This document shows positions 56,316 through 64,000 of a stretch of DNA of 64,000 bases, one piece after another; positions within the stretch are counted from its first letter, which is position 1; every line of letters begins with the position of its first letter. Both the position numbers and the translations under genes were made by a program. The DNA comes from Alopecurus myosuroides. Taxonomy: Eukaryota; Streptophyta; Magnoliopsida; Poales; Poaceae. The stretch is taken from positions 28,321,523 to 28,385,522 of the forward strand of contig CM054061.1 in NCBI GenBank assembly GCA_028641055.1. The letters are read 5' to 3'. A model generated the notes under the pieces. That model did not search any database. It worked only from the letters and a program-made list of their open reading frames with translations, and had not been told where the DNA came from.

Positions 56316-57972
56316 ACATCCCCAAGCTTAGTTCCTACTCGTCCTCGAGTAGGTAAACGATAAAAACGCACAATTTCTTGGTGACATGCTACCAATATAG
56401 ACTTGATCATCAATATTGTAAAAGCTTATGTAAGCTGATATCATAGTACTTTAAACACAAGCATGATAGATATAATTCTAGCAATAAAACATAGAAATCA
56501 CTTTACATCATGAGAAGTAACACAAATACAAGATCATGAATAAACTGCATTGAAAGTTATACGTTTGTTTCTATTATAAAGATAACATAGCAAAGTGATA
56601 TTTCACTTGTCCTTAAGAGTGGTGCAAAACATAAATGCCAGGACACCTTCAAACTTTAAGAGGAGACTAGAACAAATAATTTGAGAGCAACTAATAACAC
56701 ATCATGAAGCAATTAATAATGTTTCTGGTACAGATGCACATTAAACTCAGAATGGAAACTATGCTCTCTCAACTGTGCATAAAGTTAGAAGATGGATACT
56801 CAACGTAAAAGTAAAAGAAAGGCCCTTCGCAGAGGAAGAATGGATCACTCATGTGCTAGAGCTTTTTATTTTATTAAACAGAGGTATTGAAAATGTTTGA
56901 CAGTCCTCCCAACCTTTCTTACACAAACCATGGCTAACTGAATCCTCGGGTGCCTACCAACAATCACATACCGTGGAGGAGTGTCTATTTTTTTAGAGAG
57001 GTGTATGCTTATGTCAACGAATGTTAAACAAAAATCCAGTACATCACAAGCCAACTAGAATTCACAAGAGTGGCTCCCATTGAAGGACGCAACTAGCATA
57101 GAAGGCCATCCCTCTTTCTCTTATTCTTACACAATTATGCTTCGACTGATAAATCAGGTGCCAAAATAGTGAAGATAATTTGTTTATATTAATTTGGGGA
57201 TGTGCACCCCGCTGCCAGCTCTTCTATCAATTGGATAAGCGGATTAAGCCACTAGTCCAGGGTGTGAAAGCCAATATTATCTATTTACGTCCTCGTGAGC
57301 TAAAACATAAAGAAAAAACATGAGTAATTTTGAAAGTTTTAAAAGTAACACATGATAAATTAACTTTGGAGTGGTAGTTAAGTACCACGTGTACGTAGGT
57401 ATGGGGGACACATTTGGCATACTTTGGTTTTTGGGAGTTGGACGCACGAGTAGAGCTCATACTCAGGACAGGTGGAGGCTAGCAAAACACTGGGAGCGAC
57501 AAATCAAGAGAGCATAAAGGCCATAATCATGCATAGCGACAAAAAAATCATTAATCAAAGCATAAGTGGTACTAAAAGTTCGAAAACTAGATGATCATAA
57601 AGGTTATAAGTGACTGATTTGTAGTCCTAAACATGGTGTAAGCATGCGCCAAGTCAACCAAATAAAACATTCAAAAGAGAACACCACAAATTTATGCTTC
57701 AATATGACAAGAACAACTCATGATTCTTTCAATGGACATTAAACACTCTCAGCTATTTGAGACAAATCATGCTACAAAAACAACCACTAGGCTTTATAAT
57801 TAAACTAACATCTAACATGACATGAAAAAGTCTAGCCAGAGTCTATACAAGCTTCTATTTGCATCGTTATAAGTTCTACCACATGCAGCAGTTTGTTTTC
57901 CCAACAAGCACCATACAAAATATGTTTTAACAAAAACTCTCTAAATGATACAGCAAGCAAGCATGAGAGTAC
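56316..57972 (-). other. Non-coding 3' interior of C
   Basis: AT-rich with no frame above background. It matches the reverse of H and I and the same strand of B: for example CTCATGTGCTAGAGCTTTTT near 56846, and the AATTTGGGGATGTGCACCCC block near 57190. The end at 57972 is the D insertion site. Confidence 0.7.
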
Positions 57973-59409
57973 TGATATGTCGTAAACGTATTCCTAATTT
58001 CTGATGTACCATGTTTGTTTTCATGTTATTTCCCACATGTTTGCTATACACTTTATGTCATTTTTATAGATTTTCCGGACTAACCTATTGACAAGATGCC
58101 ACAGAGCCAGTTCCCTGTTTTCTTCCGTTTTAGTTTCAGAAAAGTTGTTCTAGAAATATTCTCGGAATTGCAAAATTCGAAGGCTGGAAGTCTTAGAAAT
58201 CCCGGAGGTTCCACGGAGTCCCGAAGAGACCCGGAGGGGGGCACACCATAGGGCGCCCCCTGGCCGCGCCGGGGGGTGGTGTGGGGCCCCCAGGGCTCCA
58301 TCGCCTCTGCCCTTTCGCATATTTATTCCCCCCGAGGGAAAACCCTAAATATATCCCACTTTTACTCGAGAAACACCCAAGGTCGCTGTCACCATCATCC
58401 CGAGATCGGGAGGGTTTTGGAGCTCTCCCCGACACCCTGTCGTAAGGGGAAATCATCATCGGAGGGGTCTACACCACCATGCCCTCCTCCGAAGTGATCC
58501 GTGAGTAGTTCATCCCTATACTACGGGTCCATAGCAGTAGCTAGATGGTTGTTCTCTCCACTTTGTACCTCATGTTTAGATCTTGTGAGCAGCCTAACAT
58601 GATCAAGATCATCTTTATGTAATGCTACATGCTGTGTTTGCTGGGATCTGATGAATGCTATGTCTTTTGATTATCAATGTATCATGTTATCTTCATGCTT
58701 ATGTTATTTACGATCTTGCATGCTCTCCGTTATTAGTAGATGCTCTATCCAAGTACATGCTAGTAACTCCAAGAGGGAGTATTTATGCTCGATCGTGGGT
58801 TCATGCCTCCTCTGCATCTGTGCTCGAGAGATACAAATGTGACGATGGAGGATGTGTTGTTGCCATTAGGGAGAAAACAACAATGCTTTTTCTAAGGATG
58901 ATGTTATTGTTTACATTACACACTTTTCTTACTGTAATTATCTGTTGCTTGCAACTTAATACCCAACGTTTGTTCGGATGCTATTCGGAGGGTGGATTAT
59001 TAGTCATAGATGCAGTTGGATAACGGTCAATGTATCTTGTTGTAATGCGTGCATGAATCACGTAGTAATATTTATGTCTTTCATACGCACTACGGTGCAG
59101 CCTTCATTTATGTCAATTGCCCAACTGTAATTTGTTCACCACACATGTTATTTTTCTGTCACGGAGAGACACCACTAGTGAACTGTGGACCCCGGTCCTT
59201 TTTCCTCATACTGATAAAATTACCTACTGCTTTCATACTGCTCTCATACTGCTGCTACTGTTTTCATATTGTTTTCCACACCATACGTTTAACCTCTTTG
59301 TGTTCAGCAAAACCGGTGAGATTGACAACCTCACTTCTTCGTTGGGGCAAAGTAATTTGATTGTCTTGTGTAGGTTCCATGTTGCTATTGAACCGGTCGT
59401 GTGCCCTAC
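57973..59409 (+). mobile_element. D, LTR of the C family in opposite orientation, cut by E
   Basis: It begins TGATATGTCGTAAACGTATTCC at 57973, directly after AGTAC (57968-57972, possible target site), and aligns with the reverse complement of the C LTR. It stops after GTGTGCCCTAC at 59409, about 120 bp short of the expected LTR end, because E is inserted there. A CATATTTATTCCCC TATA-like site is near 58317. Whether the rest is a solo LTR or a full element cannot be told from this window. Confidence 0.8.
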
Positions 59410-60999
59410 TGATATGTCTCCAACGCATCTACAATTTCTGATGATCCATGATGATATTATGCCAATTGCTACACGTTTTCTCCCTTCTTTATAGCATTTT
59501 ACACGTTTTTCGGGACCAACCTATTAACAAGATGCCAAAAGCCAGTTCCCTGTTTTCTGCTATTTTTTATTTCAGAAAAGTTGTTCTCGAAATATTCTCA
59601 GAATTGGACCCGACAAATCCCGAAGTTCCCATTTTCCCCGGAAGCATCCACAAGACTGAAGAGGAGTCGAAAACGAGCACCAGGGGGCCCATACCATGGG
59701 GTGGTGCCCCCTTGGCCGCACCAGGGGTTGGTGTGGGGCCCCTAGGGCGCCACCTGCCTCTTACCTTTCGCCTATTTATTTCCCTCCAGAGTAAAACCCC
59801 TAAGGACCTGACCAAATATCCCCGAAAAAATCCGCAGCCGCTGTCGTTGTCAACCCTAGATCAGGGGGTTATGAAGCTTTCTCCCGGCACCCTGTCGGAG
59901 AGGAGATCATCACCGGAGGCCTCTTCATCACAATGCCTGCCTACGTAGTGATGCGTGAGTAGTTCATCCTTGGACTACGGGTCCATAGCAGTAGCTAGAT
60001 GGTTGTCTTCTCCTCGTATGCCTCCATGTTTAGATCTCGTGACCTACCTAACATGATCGAGATTGTTCTTATGTAATTCTATGTGTTATGTTTGTTGGGA
60101 TCCGATCAATATTGAACTGATGCCAAGTTGATTATAGTCTTTATTGCATATGTTATTTGTGATCTTGCATGCTTTCTGTTGCTAGTGGTTGCTCTGGCCA
60201 AGTAGTTGCTAGTGACTCCAAGAGGGAGTATTTATGCTCGATAGTGGGTTCATGCCTCCTTTTCGCCTGTGCTCGAGTGACAGAAACATGACGGGGGAGG
60301 ATGTTTTGTTGCCACTAGGGAGAAAACAGTGGTGTGAGTGCCCGCGTGCATAATCATTGCTTACATTACACACATTTCTTAATGCGATTATTTGTTACTT
60401 GCAACTTAATACCTAAGGGGGTTCGGATGATAACCTGAGGGTGGATTATTAGTCATAGATGCAGTTGGATTATGGTCTATGTATATTGTTGTAACGCCCG
60501 CACTAAATATCATAGTAGTCATCATGTCATGAATGTGCACTACGGTGCAACCTCTATTTGTCAATTGCCCAGCTTTAATTTGTTCACCCAGCATGCTATC
60601 TTTTATGGAGAGACACCACTAGTGAACCTATAAACCCCAGTCCATTTTCCTACACTGTTAAACAAACCTCTAAAATTCCCTGCTTTTCTTTACTTACTGC
60701 AAGCATACACCATTTTGCACACTATACGTCTAATCTTTGTTTTCAGCAAGACCGGTGAGATTGACAACCTCACCGTATCGTTGGGACAAAGTATTTTGGT
60801 TGTATTGTGTGCATGTTCCGCATTGTTGCTGACACCGGTGAGGCACCATCACCACCATCAGTGGCATCAACCAACCGAAGATCCTCTTTCTCCTACTGGA
60901 TTGATAACCTTGGTTCTTAACTAAGGGGAAATTCCTACCGATGTGCTCATCACACCCTCCTCTTGGGGTCTTCTAACGAGTGCAAGATCTGCACCATCA
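59410..60999 (+). repeat. 5' LTR of E (about 1590 bp)
   Basis: It starts TGATATGTCTCCAACGCATC and ends GATCTGCACCATCA, 11 bases before the primer site. The TATA-like CGCCTATTTATTTCCC is near 59769-59784. Blocks such as TTGCTCTGGCCAAGTAGTTG match both B LTRs. Confidence 0.85.
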
Positions 61000-61010
61000 A
61001 GGACTTTTTC

Positions 61011-61027
61011 TGGCGCCATTGCCGGGG
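61011..61027 (+). other. Primer binding site of E
   Basis: TGGCGCCATTGCCGGGG follows the LTR, equivalent to the B primer site at 49646-49662 with one central difference. Confidence 0.85.
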
Positions 61028-61195
61028 AGAAAGAAGTCTTCTGGCATGGGGAGTCTCTCACTCTCAACCTCTTTATTTTGTTTATTGTCTTGTTTTTATT
61101 TTCTTTGTATTGTTTTGCTTCTTTATATGAAAAACACAAAAATAATTAGTTTACTTTATAACTGTTATTTATTTGCTTGTTTTTATTTCGCTAGA

Positions 61196-61908
61196 ATGAG
61201 TATTCCTGAAGTTGTGGTTCGTTCTTTTAGGCAACAGAGGGAGAGAGTTTAAAAGATGCTTGGCATAGAATAAATGATGATCATAACAGGTGCAGAAAAA
61301 TATATTCTACCTTGATACTCCTGAGGAATTTTTATGTTGGTATTACTGGATGGTATAGGTATGTGATAGATACTCTTACGGGTTAAAATTTTCTAGGATC
61401 TCATGCCTTGGAAGCCTGCAATTTGATTAAATGTTTGGTAGGAGCACCCCCCCCCCCCCACTATAATTGTTAATTGGAGGATGTTATTAATAAACTAAAC
61501 TCTTTGGAAATGAACTTACCAATTTTCTTTGATAATGCTAGCAAAGCTAATGAATCAATAATAACTATGTATAAAAGAATAACTGCTCTAGAAGCTAGGA
61601 ACACTCATGATGATCAAAATTTTAGGATTGGTAAACTAGAGGAGGATATGGGAAATTTAATCTCAACTTTTTCATCTCTTAAATTCAAAAAGGAGAAAGC
61701 CTTTGTGGGAAAGGAGCAAATATTCATGTATGTCTCCAAGATAACTAAACCCAAATTTCAATATGTGCTCAAAATTGCTAAAATAATTAATGAAACTAAG
61801 AGTGACCTTCATGTTGAATCTTCAGAAGCACCTAGAGTGCCTATTGCTGAAAATAATGATTTAGAGGAAGTTATAGATGTTGATTCTTCTTCACTTGAAA
61901 ATACTTGA
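61196..61908 (+). pseudogene. E gag-like frame
   Basis: ATG 61196 gives MSIPEVVVRSFRQQRERV, then a stop. Further pieces are RNFYVGITGWYRYVIDTLTG and, from 61474, a 144-residue open piece (DVINKLNSLEMNLPIFFDNA, TALEARNTHDDQNFRIGKLE, FVGKEQIFMYVSKITKPKF), ending at 61906-61908. A C-run near 61450-61460 marks a probable frameshift. It is the same protein as in B (48835-49482) and helps to order those broken pieces. No zinc knuckle is visible. Confidence 0.72.
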
Positions 61909-63232
61909 CTTGATTTCTATGCCTAGCTGAAAGGCGTTAAAGAAAAGCGCTACCGGGAGACAACCCGTTTTATTTCTCTGTTTTCAACCCGTTTTCCGTC
62001 GTTTTCTTTTGTGTGCTTTGCACCTGTGTGTTGTATATTTCCTCAGCAACCCTTTTTTATCTTTTCTTTTGTGTTTTTTTGAGCCAAGTAAAGCCTCTAG
62101 TGAAAAGTTTAGACTACATTTCGGATTTCTGCGCAGGAAACAAATTTCTGTTGTCCACTGTTAAAATCGTATAAAATGACAAAAAATTCAAGATGACCTG
62201 AGTGTTTTGGTGCCTAATCCTGGTCCATATACGCAAATTTTCTTAGTTTAACACTTTTTTATTTGAGCAACAGAAGAGTTTCGAAAAAAATCATCTTTAC
62301 CTGCTGTCATGTTTTGACAGATTTCTGCCAATAATTGCATTTGCATCTTAATCTCTTTCTTTTGGTGTTCTTTTGAGAAAAAGAGTTCTAAAAGAATTTA
62401 TGACAGTAGCTAATGTGTTTTTGAGTGTTAAGGATTGTGTTGAAACTGAACCAGGTAAATTTATTATTTCGATTGCACTAACGTTGCTAATGAAGATTGT
62501 GAGAAGTTTGGTGTGAAGGAAGTTTTCAACGGTCAAGAGAAGAGGATGATATGACGTGATCAAGAAGAGTGAAGAGACTAACCTTGGGGATTCCCCGGTG
62601 GTACATCCCAGCAAATTCCAAGAATACTCAAGCTTCTAAGCTTGGGTATGCCCAAGGCATCCCCTTCTTCATCGACAAATTATCAGGTCACTTCTAGTGA
62701 AACTATATTTTTATTCGGTCACATCTTATGTGCTTTACTTGGAGCGTTGCTTTCAGATTGTTTTTATTTTTCAATAAGCTTGATTGGACCCCAACATTCT
62801 TTTATTGGAGAGTGACACGCTCCTCTTTTTCATGGGAATACTTTGTATTCTTAATCTTTGTCAGGCTGCTGCATTTATTTAGATCCTGTTTTGCATGCAT
62901 CTCTTATCAGAGTTGTTAGTTTTAGTAGTGTTATGTGAGTACTCTTATATTTTCTTGGTGTATCATTTGGAGAGTTTTTGTTAAAGCATGTTTTCTATGG
63001 TGCTTGTTGGGAAAACAAACTGCTAGCTGCTTGAAGTAGAATTTATAACGGTGCACGTAGAAGCTTTTATAGACTGTTGCTAGAACTGTTTCATGCCATG
63101 CTAGATGTTATTTTAGTTTTAAATACTTGTGGTTATTCAGTAGCATGAATAGCCTCGAAAAGCTGAGAGTTGTTCTTCTCATAGGAAATCATAAATTTAT
63201 GGTATTCTCTTTTGAATGTTTAATTTGGTTGA
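61909..63232 (+). other. Non-coding interior of E
   Basis: No credible frame. It corresponds to 47050-48830 of B in reverse, for example GCGCTACCGGGAGACAACCC near 61949 against the reverse of 48745-48764. A polypurine-like AAGCTTGGGTATGCC occurs near 62638 but no LTR follows it. Confidence 0.7.
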
Positions 63233-64000
63233 TGTAACACCCGGGGGATTTCCCCCAAATAGAAACTTGGTTGCTTTCTCTTTTTGCATGGCATTGCATC
63301 ATGCATTTTGCATTGCACTTTGCTTCAAAAACATTTCTGGAAAATTCAAACAAGTTTAAACTTTCAAACATGCTCAAATGGTTCCAATTAAAATTGCAAA
63401 CAAATCATTTTGGGAGTTGGGAATAGTAAAAATGGGTTGGTTTTGAAATTGGTATTAAATGAAACCCTATTTGAAATTCAATAGCAAATTCAAATCAAAT
63501 TGACATTTCAAATTTTTTGAAATTAATGTTAACATGCTTTGACTTTACTGTTTTGTAAATCAATAAAAATTATTTCATAAAACTAAAACCCTAACACCTA
63601 TTTCTACTTCTCTCTTCCTATTCTTTTACAAAAAAAAAGAGAGAGAAAGAGAAAAAGAGATAAAAACAGAAAACGGGCTGGGGGAGGCAGCCAGGCCAGC
63701 CCAACAGCCGGCCCAGCCACCTACTACCCCAGCCAGCGCGCGGCCCGCGGCCCTTTCTCCCTCCTCCGTACGGCCAGCGTCAGCTGACGCCAGCACGCAC
63801 ACACACCGCACCTTCCCCCCTCTCTACCTGCTCCCATACCTCCTCCTTTTCTACCCACCAAACCCTAGACAGAGCCTCCCTTTTCCTCCCTGCGCCGCCA
63901 CCTCCATTTCTCCCTCTTGATTCCCCTCCTTTCCCTTCCGATTCCTTTCTGAATTTTTCTGAACCTTGCCACTAGCCGCCATGGCCGAAGCTTGAAGGTG
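63233..64000 (+). mobile_element. F, start of an LTR-like element, incomplete
   Basis: E similarity ends and a new sequence starts TGTAACACCCGGGGG, a TGTAACACCC beginning common among grass LTRs, with the small inverted repeat GGGGGATTTCCCCC. It is AT-rich to about 63610, then a purine run (GAGAGAGAAAGAGAAAAAGAG), then C-rich leader-like sequence with CAGCCCAACAGCCGGCCCAGCC. The other boundary is outside the window, so LTR versus unrelated insertion is not settled. Confidence 0.5.

Larger units (their letters stand above)
54708..57972 (-). mobile_element. C, LTR retrotransposon, 3' LTR and part of interior
   Basis: The 3' LTR is 54708-56315 (minus strand). The interior 56316-57972 starts with the polypurine region AAGCTTGGGGATGTT and repeats the shared 3' module of H, I and B. 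The rest was displaced by element D, which begins at 57973. The left target site would be AAGTA (54703-54707). No coding sequence is present in the visible part. Confidence 0.82.
59410..63232 (+). mobile_element. E, B-family LTR retrotransposon, 5' LTR and part of interior
   Basis: The 5' LTR (59410-60999) is followed by a primer site, a gag-like frame and non-coding interior, all matching B in the opposite orientation. It entered the LTR of D (left target site CCTAC, 59405-59409). It is interrupted at 63233 by element F, so its 3' LTR is outside the window. No pol is present up to that point. Confidence 0.85.

Overview
The window looks like intergenic DNA of a large, repeat-rich grass genome, most likely a Triticeae species (wheat, barley, rye group). 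I see almost no host sequence. Nearly every base falls in a transposable element, and the elements are inserted into one another. Evidence for a plant is the set of families: CACTA transposons with TNP2-type transposase, Ty1/copia and Ty3/gypsy LTR retrotransposons with plant-type polyproteins, spliced genes with GT-AG introns, and tRNA-type primer sites. I found no rRNA, tRNA, CRISPR or clear host gene. Element names (CACTA-1, K, G, J and so on) are local labels.

Left part (1-15224) is a three-level nest. An LTR retrotransposon with a non-coding interior (K, minus strand, LTR 13573-15224) was hit by a CACTA element (CACTA-2, minus strand, end at 11494). Its transposase gene was then cut by a second CACTA (CACTA-1, plus strand, end at 7572). 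CACTA-1 carries a TNP2 transposase frame broken by only two stop codons, and downstream an intact three-exon gene for a two-domain B3-like protein. Copies of the element's own subterminal repeats lie between the two genes.

Middle part (15225-42507): the 3' end and LTR of a gypsy element (H, plus strand) is split by a 25-kb gypsy element (G, minus strand, 16482-41439, TSD GGAAC). G has decayed gag, protease, RT, RNase H and integrase on the minus strand. Between integrase and the 3' LTR it carries an antisense, intron-containing extra gene with its own TATA box (related to the plant 'putative gypsy type transposon' family). That extra gene is split by a young copia array (J, 20292-32528, TSD AGAAC) with the layout LTR-internal-LTR-internal-LTR. 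One internal copy has an intact 1421-residue polyprotein; the other has two nonsense mutations.

Right part (42508-64000): a decayed gypsy pol (I, plus strand, same family as H) is fused to the truncated LTR of H. It is split by a complete gag-only element (B, minus strand, 44511-51255, TSD GTAGT). Its 3' region is then hit by a chain of related LTR elements (C, minus; D, plus; E, plus), and finally by the start of another LTR-like element (F, 63233 onward). B, C and E share a 3' internal module with H and I but show little or no pol, which suggests non-autonomous partners of the H/I family.
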